Of a stretch of DNA of 64,000 nucleotides, positions 36,295-48,500 are shown in pieces (position 1 is the stretch's first letter; the number at the start of each line of letters is the position of its first letter). A program made the translations under genes and the position numbers. Location: contig NC_056760.1 in the NCBI RefSeq assembly GCF_018687715.1, positions 27,146,501-27,210,500 on the forward strand. Direction: 5' to 3'. The notes beneath the pieces were generated by a model. The model did not search any database, had not been told where the DNA came from, and saw only the letters and a list, made by a program, of their open reading frames with translations. The stretch is from Carya illinoinensis (Eukaryota > Streptophyta > Magnoliopsida > Fagales > Juglandaceae).

Positions 36295-39200
36295 ATAAGA
36301 ATATTGGCATGGAATTGCTGGGGTCTTGCCCAAACCCTAGCAATTCAAAATCTAGGGGTAGCAATCAGATCCTATAAGCTTGATTTGGTCTTCCTGTCGA
36401 AGACAATTTTGAGTACTGTTAATATTTCATCTATTGTAGATAGGTTGGGTTATAGTATGTATCTTAATGCACCCTCCTGTGGAAAATGGGGAGATCTTTT
36501 GGTTTTGTGGATAACTAGACTAGATGTTGAACCTGTATTTGTGCATTGTAATATTATCTCTATGTTTGTGTATTCGGGTCCTACTCATAATCCTTGGCTT
36601 GTTAATCTTATATATGCTCACAATGAAAAAAAATGAAAATTTTGGGATTGATTAAATGCAAAAGTGGACAACTTTAGAGATCCTAGACTAGATATTGGTG
36701 ACTTTAATTCAATTCTTAGTCAGGAGGAAAAGTATGGTGGTAGACGATTTGCTTGCTCTTCTAATACAAGTGGCCTTAGAGAGTACATGAATATGAATGT
36801 AATGATTGACTTAGTCTATCATGACCCCCAAATTCACTTGGAGTAACAATGGAAGAGGGAATGGTCACAGAGGAGAAATTTGGATAGGGGGATTGCTAAT
36901 CACCTATGGCTAGATTTGTTTCCCAATGCAACCATTAAGCACCTGCCCATAAATGTCTCAGATCATACACTCATTCTTTTGGATACTTTGGGAAACAACC
37001 TTCACAAATCAAGAATTTTGGTCACAGGATCACACTAGTCATATGGTTATAAAAAATGCTTGGATCACTTTCATAAATGGTACCCCCAGTTTTAGTTTTA
37101 CAAGAAAGTTGAAATTGGTCCAAAAAGCCCTTGCTGATTGGAATAGACACCACTTTGGCCACATTCAATTTTTTATTAGGGAGGCCACAAACACTCTTTC
37201 AAAAATTCAGGAAAAAGATTCTAACCCTCAAAATAGAGTGATGGAAGAAGCTGTTAAGGCCAACTGAATGAGCTCTTAAAAAAAGAGAAGAAATCATCTG
37301 GAAGCAAAAATCTAGGCAATATTGGTTGAACACAACTAATCTGAACACTAAATTCTTTCATCTTACAACCACCATTCAAAGAAGGAAAAACATGATTGAC
37401 CTCAAGATTGGTCCAAATAATTGGTCTAGTGATTCTATTGTCATTCAAAATACCATTATTGATCATTTTAATGCAATTTACAAGACCACAAATCCTGAAT
37501 TAATTGATGACATTGACAATCTTTTTCCTGACAAGATCACGGACCAAGATAGCATCCTCTTTTGTGAAATTCCTTCGGATGTGGAAATCTTTTCAACCAT
37601 CAAACAAATCCCTTTTGGGAAAGCTCTGGGTCTAGATGGATCCACCAGTTTTTTTCTACAAACACTATTGACAAATCATTAAGTTTGACTTTAATGAAGC
37701 TATTAGCAACTTTTTTATGATTGTGAGACTTTTAAAAGAAATGAACCACACTCATATAGCCCTCATTCCAAAGACAAACAATCCTAATACTATCCATCAA
37801 CACAAACCGATTAGTCTTTCGAATGTTTACTATAAGGTCATTGCAAAGATTTTAGCAAACAAAATAAAAAAAAAAAAAAGTTCCTCCTGAAGATTGTCTC
37901 TCCACATCAAACGGCCTTTGTTCCTGGCCGTACCATTCAAGAGAACACCATCATTGCTCAGGAAATTTTTCATTATCTCAGAAAAAAGAAAGGGAGGTAG
38001 GGCCTAATGGCCATTAAGATTGACACGAAAAATGCCTTTGATCTTATGGAGTGGAATTTTATCTTAAAAATATGGAAAATCTTGGTTTTCTCCCTAGATG
38101 GGTGAATTGGATCAAAGAATGCATCACCATGGTCTCGTATTCCATTCTTATTAATGGTGAACCTCACTGATCGGTGCAAAATTGCAAGTGCATAGTATCA
38201 TATATTTTATAGTAAAGAGATGAGAAAAGTATCGTCCTCAATGATTGATAATTTATTTTTGACATAAACAGAAATTCTACTAATCTTGATTTTATTTAGA
38301 GAAGTCACTAAAATTTTTGTAATTGCAATTTAAAATAAAATCAATTAAAAAAAATACTCAAAACTCAAAGGAAAAGAAAGCTATTGTTTGAAGAACAAAT
38401 TAATGAGAAAGAAAACTTCTAAAAAATCAATTTCACCTAACCTCTCAATATGCTTTAACCATCTAACTAATTTAATTTAATTCTCTTTATTTGTTAGCAA
38501 ATCTCCAAACTCATCCAAAAGTCTCTTTCTATAGTCAATTGGAAATATTTGTGTTCACATTTTACACAAAAGTATGCAATTTAATAAAACAAGAAAGCGT
38601 TAAGACCAACGATTTTAATACTACATAGGTTTATATAAGTTTTTCGATCTCTATATTTATCTATGCCGAAATATCCAAGATTATCCTATAATTTCCTCTT
38701 TCAATAGCAAATCACAAGATCAAAATTATCTAATTAATGGCCAGTCAATTAGAAGCAATAAGTTCATAATAAATCAGACAAACATAGAAGAGAATGACTT
38801 TAAATTAGCATAGATAAGCAATCATAGTTTGAAATTAGATTATATTGTTTTCCTAGAATAAAGAAAATTTAGTTCATACTAAAAATTAAATTAAATTTAA
38901 ACGAATCCACCATAATTTTCTGAGAGGAAGGGAAGAAAATCAACACTAAAAAATACTCATCGTAGTCCGTAGTGTCGTCCTTTAGCGCCTTCAAAATGAA
39001 AAATATCACTACCGTCCTTTCTCATATGTGCGTCCACATTTTCTTCAAAATTCCCTCTCTTCAGGGTCCTTCTTCAGAAATTCTGAAAAGTCAAGAAGAA
39101 TCTGAATGTATCGTCTAAAACGAGGACCCTAGAGTTTTGGGTGAGACCAGCACCGAAATTAAATCTGCATACCTCTCAAAATGGAAAGTTACTGCATGTC

Positions 39201-41745
39201 AGATCCTTCTAGCGTCCAACGTGAGTCCAAATCCAAGGGGCCCAGTGTACGTCTCCTTTTCTTTTGCCAAGTCAAACCAAATAAATTCAAGCTATATCAC
39301 TAGCTTGCGTCTTGGCTTGAAATCAAAACTAAGTCAAATCACCAAGAGCCCCATGTTGCATACATGAGGTTTTCCATCAATTAAAATAAATGACCCGTAT
39401 TGTCTACCTCCACTTTTTCACATCCCTTTTTTTTTTAAGATTCCTTCAAATTTTCAGCCCCTTTTTGTCCTCAAATTTTTCGTTCATTTTCAAACTTTTT
39501 TCATTATTTTGAATTCTAAAACCTACTTCTATTTTTGAAAATCCTAGATTTCCTCTTCAGCGTTGTACGTTTCTTCAACTTTTAATTTCAACTTGATCTT
39601 TATCCTCAAAATAGTTCTGATGACTAGCTCTTATATTCAAATAAATCTTCATTTAATGAAAGAGAGTCCTTAGATGATAAATCTCTAAAATTTGGATCTT
39701 CTTTTTCTTCGAATCTGAAATAAAATTTAAATAACAACAATAAAGCCTAAAATTAACAAAAATAAATAAAATTAGACTAAAGTTTAAAGTTAAGAAGTAA
39801 TAAAATATACTAAATTATGCAACTCATCACTTGCGGATTCATCAAACCTAGTAGAGGTTTACGCCAAGGAGAGCCCCTCTCACCCTTGATTTTCATTTTA
39901 GGAATAGATGTCCTTTCAAGATTGATTATTCGAAATGAGAACTTAGGTCAAATCAGGGGTATTTCCATAAGTAGAAATAATGTTGTTCTTTCTCAACTAC
40001 TTTTTGCGGATGACTTTATCCCATTTGGAAAAGCTTCGAGTACCACTGCCAATAGCTTCAAAGATTGTTTTGACATTTACTCTCAATGGTCTAGCAAAAA
40101 AATTCACACAAACAAGTCCTTAATTACTTTCAGTGGAAACACCCTACCTAGACACAAGATGGAAGTTAAAAAAAATTTTGACTTCAAACAAACTCTAACC
40201 AATATCAAATATCTGGGTCCTCCATTGGTTTTTGGAACCTCAAAAAAAGTCTCCTTTTAGGATATTCAGTAGAAAATTACTCAAAAACTTGGGGGATGGA
40301 AAGCGAAAATCATTTCTCAAGCTAGGCGGACCACCTTAATTTGATCAGTAGTTAGTATTATCCCATCTTACTTTATGGCTACTATCTCGATCCCAAAGAA
40401 TATCACCAAGAGGCTGGATAAAGAATTCATGAGATTTTGGTGAGGTTTTCCTTCGGAAAAAGTCCATAATTTCATCCCAAAGTCTTGGAAAACAATTTGT
40501 CAACCAAAATCCATGTGAGGTTTAGGACTTCGTCTAACCTAAGATTTCAGCAAAGCTTTCTTATAAAAAATTGGTTGGCTACTGGTTCAAGGAAAAGAGA
40601 GTCTTTGGAGTAGAATGCTAACAGCAAAGTACCTTAGACAAAGTTCTTTCCTCTCCACCAGTCAAAAGCAAAATGATTATTGGATATGGAAATGAATTAT
40701 CAAACAACAAGAGCTCTTGAAAAAACGTTTGTGCTATCAGATAAACAATGGGGTAGGGGTTAAAGTATGGACTGATCCATGGATCTAAACCATGCCAAAT
40801 TTCACTCCTCAACCAAGAGATGAAACCATTAAAAAAGATCATTCCCTAAAAGTTTCTGAACTCATGATGGAAAATCCTAGAAGCTGGAACATTATTCTAC
40901 TACAAGCTCTCTTTAGTCAAGACTTAATGAACAAGATCTTAAAAATACCTCTTGCTCAACACAACTATCATGAAGTGGAAGATAAAATCATTTGGATTCA
41001 CCATTCATTGGGGCAGTTCAGTGTTAAATTTTCTTATGTTGCAATCACCTCCAGCTTAGAGAGTGTTAATAACAATTTCATTTCCTCAAACACATGGAAA
41101 AATATTTGGAAGCTGAAAGTCCAAGATAGGTTGAAAAACTTATGCTGGAAAATCCTCAATAACATAGTTCAAACCAAAGACCTATCAAGGAGTTTTTTCC
41201 CCATTGATAGTGATGCTTGTTCTTGTCCCATTTGCAACACAAAGATAGAAAGCTAAGAACACATTTACCTAACTTGTAGTTTTACTCGGGTGCTTTGGAG
41301 ACAATCCCCTTAGCCTCTAAAACATTTATAATCTGGCTGAGATAATGACCCAATGGATAGAGTGCATTATTAGTCCTCACAAAACACTTGATATCTATTT
41401 AAATGAGGAGCATTCTTTCCAAGTTTTTGCCCTTGTAGCTATGGACAGTATCTGGCTTCTTAAGAATAAAGTTGTCCATGAATCTGTTAACTCAGATCTT
41501 AAAATGTTTATTTCCCAAACATTGAAAATTTAAAAAGAAAATTTTGAAGCTTGGGACAATAATATGATTAATAATAGCCACAATTGGAAAGCTGTCACGA
41601 AAGACCATCAAATCTTAACGTTCGATGTAGCAGTGAGGGCAAAAGGAAGTACTGATTCGGCAATCTGCAGGAAGGATGATGGAGAAATTATCTTTATTCA
41701 AACCATCTTCATCCATAGCACAAATCTTGCTAAATTAAGTAGCTT
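36295..41745 (+). pseudogene. LINE B ORF2, heavily broken and interrupted
   Basis: The endonuclease begins RILAWNCWGLAQ (36298 on), where WNCRG is usual, so a conserved Arg is replaced by Trp. GDFNSIL near 36700 and VSDHTLIL near 36955 mark the rest. The reverse transcriptase shows FGKALGLDG, FVPGRTIQENTI, IKIDTKNAFDLMEW and, after the inserted LTR, GFIKPSRGLRQGEPLSPL and LLFADDFIPF. A zf-RVT part (WKLKVQDRLKNLCWKIL, CSCPICNTKIES) and the start of RNase H (LTFDVAVRAKGS) follow. Stops are numerous, many at sites where Trp, Arg or Gln is expected. It cannot make protein. Confidence 0.78.
38168..39829. mobile_element. Probable solo LTR inserted in LINE B reverse transcriptase
   Basis: The insert begins TGATCGGTGCAAAATTGCAA and ends CAACTCATCA, so it has TG...CA termini. 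Removing it together with one five-base flank restores the reading frame GEPCGFIKPSRGLRQG of the reverse transcriptase. The five-base flanks are CTCAC (38163-38167) and CTTGC (39830-39834), which differ by two transitions, consistent with an aged 5-bp target duplication. No gag or pol is inside. The terminal bases are also slightly inverted-repeated (TGATSRGT), so a DNA transposon is the alternative. Confidence 0.65.
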
Positions 41746-41990
41746 AAATTATTTATATTTTAAATATTTTTTTAAGATCTTGCTAAATTAAGGTAAAAAA
41801 TTTGCATTAAGGTCTCATTTTAAGTTATTGTATCAAATATAAATTCAAAACAAACTTTATTTAAAGATTTTAAATAAAATCTCATTTTATTGATAATTTT
41901 GAAAATATTTTAAATAATAGCTTATATTCTATTGTATTCTAATTAAAAATAATTAATTTAAATTTCGCTTTAGGGCACAATTTATATTGA

Positions 41991-42177
41991 GGTTCGATTT
42001 GGTAGTGAGATGAAAATTTTGAGTTTTTAGATGAATATTATTATTATTTTGAAATTTGAAAAATTTTAAAAAAAATTAAATTATTTATTATATTTTATAT
42101 AAGGATTTTAAAAAATTATAATGATGAGATGAGAATTTTAAGATGGAGATAAAAAATTTTCAGTGCCAAACTGAACC
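41991..42177. mobile_element. MITE, family 1, copy 2
   Basis: The left end GGTTCGATTTGGTAG pairs with the right end GTGCCAAACTGAACC. The interior is AT-rich with GTGAGATGAAAATTTTGAG and GATGAGATGAGAATTTTAAG near the ends. It is related to the copy at 16676-16885. No clear target duplication. Confidence 0.7.
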
Positions 42178-42247
42178 AAGTCGCCCCGCCTCCATGGGTG
42201 AGATATGTTTGTTTTCTGCTGAGTTTCTATTAAAAGAAAGGAAAAAT

Positions 42248-42403
42248 ATAGTTACAAGCACAATTGTGCACTAATCTGTGCACCAATGTGATGTGATTGG
42301 TCAAAAAGTAAATTTTATTGAAAACAATGTTAATTTAAATTTTAAATATGAATAAATCAGTATTGGTGCACAGATTAGTACGCAACTGTGCTTGTATGTA
42401 GCA
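42248..42403. mobile_element. 156-bp MITE with long inverted ends
   Basis: The left arm TTACAAGCACAATTGTGCAC continues to CTAATCTGTGCACCAAT. It is matched in inverse by ATTGGTGCACAGATTAG continuing to CAACTGTGCTTGTATGTA. The arms are about 45 bases each around a short AT-rich loop, so the RNA would fold into a near-complete hairpin. Confidence 0.82.
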
Positions 42404-42423
42404 AAACTCTATAAGAAAAGCTT

Positions 42424-43187
42424 AGGTCGGATGGGTTTAAAAGTGGTTTTTGCACCAGCCAATAGTAATGTGCCACGTAGACATTTCAAGAAAACACCAG
42501 CTGAGCCCGCGTCCACCCGATCCTCGTCTTTTCCTCCGAATCTCCCTCCCTCCCCCCACGGTCCACCCCATCATCTGGACGCAAGCTTCTTCAGAGAAAA
42601 AACAAAAACCCTCTTTCTTTGAGTTATTTTAGGTCTATAAACTCGGATATAGTATTAGCCCATACATAATGAAACTCAAAATTCAAACAAAAAAGTTTGA
42701 TGCGGATAAACCCACAAATCTGACGAGAAACATAAGGAACTAGGAAGTTGGAGATTTTCACACCACTATATTCAATTTTTTCATAACGAGAAATTCACAG
42801 ATCTAAATGTTCCAACTTTGTTCTCCACAAAATAATAACGTCGGCTTCTTGTTCCAGCTCCGTGAATATTCCAGCGAAAAGTAAATAAAAAATTTGACTG
42901 ATTTGGAGAAAGTACAGAGGTGTTTATGGTTTAAAGCATAAAAGAAAAAAGCAAACGCAAGAGATTTTCGAGGTTGGAGGAAGAACCAAGGCTTCTGCAG
43001 AAAATAAACAAACAAAAAAAAAAGCAAACGCAAGAGAGAGAGGTAAAAAAAAGTACAGAACAAGAGAGGGATTTTGTTTTTTCTTTGAGAGAAGCTTGCG
43101 TGCAAATGATCAGTGGGTTCAGAAATGCATACGTGGCATATTATTATTGGCTGGTGAGAAATCCACTTATAAACCTTCCGGAGCTCT
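42424..43187. mobile_element. Long-TIR element of about 760 bp
   Basis: The left arm GGTTTAAAAGTGG with CACCAGCCAATAGTAATG and GCCACGTA is repeated inverted on the right as CATATTATTATTGGCTGGTG and CCACTTATAAACC. A second inverted block (GACGCAAGCTTCTTCAGAG with AAAACAAAAACCCTC) also pairs with 43075-43110. The arms therefore span at least 150 bases with gaps, which is Mutator-like in style. I could not confirm a 9-base target duplication. Confidence 0.6.
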
Positions 43188-43249
43188 CTCTTTCTATTAA
43201 TAGAAGTGACTTTGTTTTTTAAAAAAAGACTGACGTTACCGGACCATTT

Positions 43250-43733
43250 ACAGTCCAAGCCCAAGACCCGAATATAATAAAACCCAGCCTGCTCGGTTAA
43301 AATAAAACATAGATACAACAAACGTTTTGTCAAACCTCCTCTCTCTAAACTCTCTCCCCCATGCCTCTTCCCTTCGTCACGCCTCAGTCCCCTAACCTCA
43401 AGTGAAACCAAATTTCTTCTTCTACACAGCGAACTACTCCCTCTCTCAGCAAGCACCTACCTCGCCGGAAACCATCACAGAGCACGCCGAAGGTAAGCCC
43501 TCCTTCCTCCACGACGTGCGTCGACCCCTAAATCCCTCTCCGTCCCTCTCTCCACTGTCAATAACCAAACAGCCCCAGTGTGTTTTTGCTCAGCCCACCG
43601 TCGACCACAGGGAACGTCGGAACACCACCCAGGCTGCTCAGAACTAGCCGAACAGGAACCCCCTATCACTCGCGCCATTCCGGTAAGCCCATGCTGGAAT
43701 CTTCTTCTTTTCTCTCTGTTGCTTTCGGTTTGA

Positions 43734-43795
<62 letters not shown>

Positions 43796-43940
43796 ATGTC
43801 GCACCACCATGTTCAGAGGTATCCTCCAGTTGCCGCTGTCTAACTCAACTCACCTTCACCGCCGCATCTCTCTTTCTCTCGGTGAGTCCCAAATCCCCGT
43901 CGCACGATGCCCCTCTTCCGTAAGCCTATGTGCTTTTTAT
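43250..43940 (+). promoter_or_regulatory. GC/CT-rich island resembling a 5' UTR/TSS region
   Basis: TATAATAAAA near 43273 is followed by pyrimidine-rich sequence, then GC-rich sequence with three good splice-donor contexts (GAAGGTAAGC near 43491, CCGGTAAGC near 43680, TCGGTGAGTC near 43880). A (CT)n run sits inside. This looks like the start of a transcription unit on the plus strand, but no conserved protein follows. It could be an abandoned promoter, a non-coding RNA start, or an alternative first exon for the gene downstream. Confidence 0.35.
43735..43792. repeat. (CT)n microsatellite
   Basis: About 29 uninterrupted CT units. It creates artificial LSLSLS and RERERE open frames on the two strands. 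Confidence 0.95.
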
Positions 43941-44094
43941 TGTTTTGTTTTCAGCCTTCCCAAAATGCCCATGCTCATTTATGATGTTTTCCCATATTTG
44001 ACCAATTTTATGAATAAAACACCTGCATCGGATTGGTTAAGGACTTTTTATATCAATTTTAAGCTACAGTATTTTCATCTATTTGAGGAATGCT

Positions 44095-45264
44095 ACACAA
44101 CTTCCCAACACTCCACACTCCATTTTTTTTTAATTTTTTAATATTTTTTTAATATATATTTTTTGAATTTATTTTTTTTTAAATTAATTTAATTCTTTTA
44201 TTCATTATTTATATATTAAACTAGGTGGGAGCAACGTGTAAAGCACGTTTGTCTAATTTTATGAAATGATTATTTGTAAAAAATAATATATATTTTATAA
44301 AAATTATTGATGTCACTTAATAATTTAAGGCATATTGGAAAAGATAAAAAAATTTGTTCAAAATATCATATAATCTAATACATATTTATAACATCCATAA
44401 TTTTAGCAAAGATGTATACGAAAAATTTAATAAAAGTCTAACACAAGCGGTAGTTCAAAATATGTGTCGTTTGATGTTTGTATTATAATTCATCAATTTA
44501 TGTAATCCTGTAGACGATCAATAGAGACAACATTGAAATTCTTATTTTGCTGTTGGTTGAATCGATCAGGATCAACATAAAGTTAAAACATAATCTTTTT
44601 ATAAAATTTGTGGTATAATATTTTTTATATATAGCATATATATAAATCCTAAAATATATTTTGAAGTTGTTGGCCGAATTTACTATTTCTTGATTAGCTC
44701 AATGATCATGACCTTTGTCATGTGCCCATCATAGCAAGCCCACGTGTGGAATATGACTTAGTGGAAGCTACGTTCTACTACCATGGGAAAAAAAACGCTT
44801 TGATTAAACACACTTGTATTATATATTATATGAGATTTTTAAATTTAGAATATTCAATAATCTGATTTAATGAAACGTATAATACACATGTATTATACTT
44901 AGGAATTCACGTCTTATGCACCTAATACACATGTATATGTTAAGGAGAAAGAGAAAAATATAATAACTAATTTTTAATTACTTATTATTATATAAACTAT
45001 TAAGTATTGTAATTATTGTGATTAATAAATCATATAATAACATTGAATGTTATCTCTCTCAATATTTATGTCTTCATTCTATATGCCGATTACATTCACA
45101 CGTATTTAAACAAATAGTGTTAACTTTAACGAAAAAATAAGAAAAACTATTAAAACAAGATTTTCCGTTTTATACACACTTTTTATATATAGAAGATATT
45201 TGATAAAAGATAAAATAATAAAAATTAAAAAAAAATATGGAATGTGGAGTGTTGAGAGGTTGTG
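44095..45264. mobile_element. MITE-like element ending at the NOM1 promoter
   Basis: The left end CACAACTTCCCAACACTCC with ACACTCCAT is inverted at the right as ATGGAATGTGGAGTGTTGAG followed by AGGTTGTG. About 28 of the outer bases pair. The interior is very AT-rich with no coding frame. A phrase ACTAGGTGGGAGCAACGTGT near 44222 may be a nested piece of another repeat. The flanking bases do not give a convincing duplication. Confidence 0.6.
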
Positions 45265-45289
45265 AAGATTTTTTCTTTTTCATTTTTGA

Positions 45290-45578
45290 AAAGTCCCGTT
45301 GCACGTCCAAAATCTTATTTTATTATTTCGGCTCCTCTCTCCCGCGGTCCTCTTCCCTTCCGCGTATCAGGATTCACCTCCTCACTTCTTCCAGTTTTTT
45401 TTCTTCTTTCTCTTCTTCTTCCGTCTCCCGTGTCTCTCCCTTCTTGCTTTTCTTCTATTTTTTTTCTCTCTTCTTTCTCTTCTTCTTCCCCCTTTCTCGC
45501 ACGCAGCTCTTCTCTTTCATCTTCTCTCGAGCACGGCACCGCACGGCTTCACTCCAACGCCGATCGCCCAACAACACG
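45290..45578 (+). promoter_or_regulatory. Probable first (5' UTR) exon of the NOM1 gene
   Basis: A pyrimidine-rich then GC-richer stretch, typical of plant 5' UTRs, ends with the donor AACACG/GTAAAA at 45578/45579. The next good acceptor in the right place is at 50395, directly before the exon with the start codon, giving a 4.8-kb first intron. The link is inferred from position, composition and the absence of another gene between them. Transcript data would be decisive. Confidence 0.5.
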
Positions 45579-45588
45579 GTAAAATCCG

Positions 45589-45597
45589 AAACCCTAA
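45589..45597 (+). promoter_or_regulatory. Telo-box AAACCCTAA
   Basis: AAACCCTAA lies 11 bases inside the presumed first intron. In plants this motif is enriched near the start of genes for ribosome biogenesis and translation, which fits a nucleolar MIF4G protein. The functional link is inferred. Confidence 0.55.
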
Positions 45598-48500
45598 CCT
45601 TGATTCTTTCATCTTGATTTTGTTGTTTGGGTTTGATTTTCTTGATGTTGTTGGGATTTTTTTTGGATTTTTTTGGTGGATTTTTTTGTTGGGATTTTAC
45701 TCTGGTTTTATCAGTTAAGGCATACCCATTCCGTATAAACGACACCGATAGCCGTCTAGACCTTTGAACTTCTGCTAAGCCTGTTCTCCAATCTTGATGC
45801 TTCCATAGAAAACTTTCACAGAAAATAAATATGCAATAAGTAACAACTATAATCTGGAAAGAGAGTGTGCATTTTTTCGAAGGCCATCTTCCCGTGCATC
45901 AAAGGCATTTTTTCTGTAATGCGGATCATTGGGATCTCCATTGCATCCAACCATCTCCACAAAACTCAACCTGTGGGCCACAGGCCTTCGACCTCAACTA
46001 CCATCAATGTATGCAACAGAATATATAACCAAGCCCTCTCTACGAGTGAAACCAATGCGGAAGCTCCACTGCCAACGACAACAAAACATAGGAACTTTAC
46101 TTGAGTTTCTGAACTTAGAACAGCAAAAGTTATATTTTCCAACAAAAATTATATATCATAATCTGGAAAAACAGCACCTGCCTTCTGCCATTAGTTTCTA
46201 TGTCATTAGTTCTGAATTTGTTAAAAATGTGTTTCATCAAGGTGGCATCATCAGTACTACCTTCTCACACGTACACAGACAGACAAAAAGAAAACTTAAA
46301 GTTAGAGGTAGTACACATATATAATACTTCCTTAGATATCCTTGCAAAGGAAAGTTAAGAACATCAAATATTTCAAACTTAGATTTCCTAGCTAAGCAAA
46401 TATTTCATATTTATATTTCCTAACTAGTCATTTTTGTCTTTTCAATCTGGTTTTTGTTTGGAGATCACGATCAGGGAGCTTATATGGAGTATTGAAAATA
46501 AATATTATGATAATGGATTGCATACTCTGTTTTGTCGATGATGGGTTCATGAGTCATGATGATCATTGGGCTGATTTTTAATGTTGGAATGATCCTTTTA
46601 ACAATAGTTTCTTTGAGAGAAGTCTTGACTTATTCACGATTTTGTTCTTTAAGAAGCTGGCACTAGGTCTGTGTTGCATCAAGAGCCCAATTGAGCTGTA
46701 CTTTGATGTAGAGTTTTGGATCAATTGGGATTTATGAAATCCTGAAAAGTACTCGGAAATATGTAAATAATCCTTGCCAGTATAAGAGGTAAAGCGGATA
46801 GGGATTTTTTCCTAAAAAATTTTGGATGCAATTGCAGGATAATATAAAAAATCAGAGAACTTTGTCCCTTTTTTGTTTTTTGAAAAGTAGAACTTAGTCA
46901 GAATGTTGAGAAGTAGCCCTAGGAAACCATGCTTTAGGCAATTTGAAAGAATAATTTTATTTTTCCTTATTTGTGTTAGTTTCCTGTTTAGAGAACATGA
47001 CTGACTAAGGGCTTATAAGCCAAGATGGCAGCCTCGGGTTTCATCTCTTAAGCTATTCTCATAAGGTTTCTTTCACAATCTATTCACAATGTACCATCTC
47101 CACCATTGATCTGTTAATTATCAAGTACTGATCTGACAACTGTGATATGTGTGGAAGGATCAAGATGATACATTGTGATTATCTGTTGTATAATTGGATT
47201 TCCATGACAGCCAAAATAACAGAAAAAATGAATTGTTGAGAGTAGAATCACTGGCAATATAGCAAGATTTCTCTGTTGAATAATTGCATTTCAGACATGT
47301 AAGTTGAAACTTAACTGTGGCATAAAAATTTGTTAAAGTGGTACTCTGAGTTCATGACATTAACTGCTACATAATATTGAAGTGCTTGAATCTAGGTGGT
47401 CTATTATTGGCTTTTTGTACAAATGAAGAGGGATCATGTAAAACATTTTTAGCTGTTTACATCAATTAATGGAAATTGAAATTAGGGATTTCCTTCTTAT
47501 CTCATGATTGAGAGAAGCATGGATTGTTATATTATAGAAATGGGATTATTATGGATTGTGTACATATGGAATTTTTTTTTACATATGAGATTTTGTCATC
47601 TATATACATATAAGATTATTATATTATAGATTGTTTGATTATGAATATGAAAAGGAATATGATTATTGGAGGTTATATCACATTAGAAAAATAAAATAAA
47701 AAAGTAATAAAAAAAATAAAAATTATAAAATAATAATATTTTATTATTATAGAGAATGTGATAGCTAATCCAATGTAGGTTTTAAAAGTTAAGTGATTAG
47801 CTAAAAAATAAAAAGTTACATATTCTTCAAATTTTGAAGATTAGGATAGCCAATCCAATGCCAATGCTCTTAGGTTATATGTATGGATTAATATGGTCAT
47901 GAGAAATACATTTGAGGTCAACATTTTGCGAGGGCTTTGACAGATTAGTTTAAGGAGGAAAACATGTTAAGTGATATGGGTCAAACAAGTGCTACGAGTT
48001 TAACTATATGAGTCATATTTAGAGTTGCAGATAACATGCATATTACAAGTTGGGTGTATATATGGTTCTATTGATGGTTATGAGTTGCCTGGTTTTAAAA
48101 GAGAAATTATTCTGGGATTCAATTATATATTATTATGAATATTTGTTTGGATGACAAAAACGTGGAAGGTAATCTTGGAGCTTACAGGTTGGATAATTAT
48201 TGCCGGTTGAAACTCATGGATAGCCTCATTAAGTGGAGTTTCTTTAAAATTAATGATGCACTCAAAGTAGAAGTTGGTGTGACAATATGCTTATGTATAG
48301 GTGCCTATTGATGTGAATGTGATTGACTGTATAAGTTCAAGTAACTATGATCATACCTTCCTTGATATTTTACGTAAACAAAATGTATAGGTGACAATAT
48401 GCCTTGCGATATATTGGTTATTAGCCTTTATCATGCAGTGCTGGATAATGTTTTTTTGGTCGAAACATTCTTGCAAAAAAAAAATCGTTTTGGTCAAAAC

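Larger units (their letters stand above)
34250..41745 (+). mobile_element. Older L1-type LINE (LINE B), split by an LTR
   Basis: The order is ORF1 (34406-36292) then ORF2 (36295-about 41745), with the same domain layout as LINE A but much heavier decay and little protein identity, so it is a different subfamily. The 3' end is cut inside the RNase H domain and no A tail is visible. A 1.66-kb insertion (38168-39829) splits the reverse transcriptase. The 5' boundary is approximate. A 16-base direct repeat at the far end (41724-41739 and 41777-41792) marks a later small rearrangement. Confidence 0.8.

Noticed and set aside
42803..43456. 217-codon minus-strand open frame
   Set aside because: It runs through the arm of an inverted-repeat element and unrelated flank, and shows no domain.
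43475..43843. Open frames with LSLSLS or RERERE runs
   Set aside because: They are products of the (CT)n microsatellite.
45237..45745. Several overlapping open frames on both strands (SSFFFL and EERKK rich)
   Set aside because: Pyrimidine-rich UTR-like sequence gives open frames by composition; no domain and poor agreement with an exon structure.
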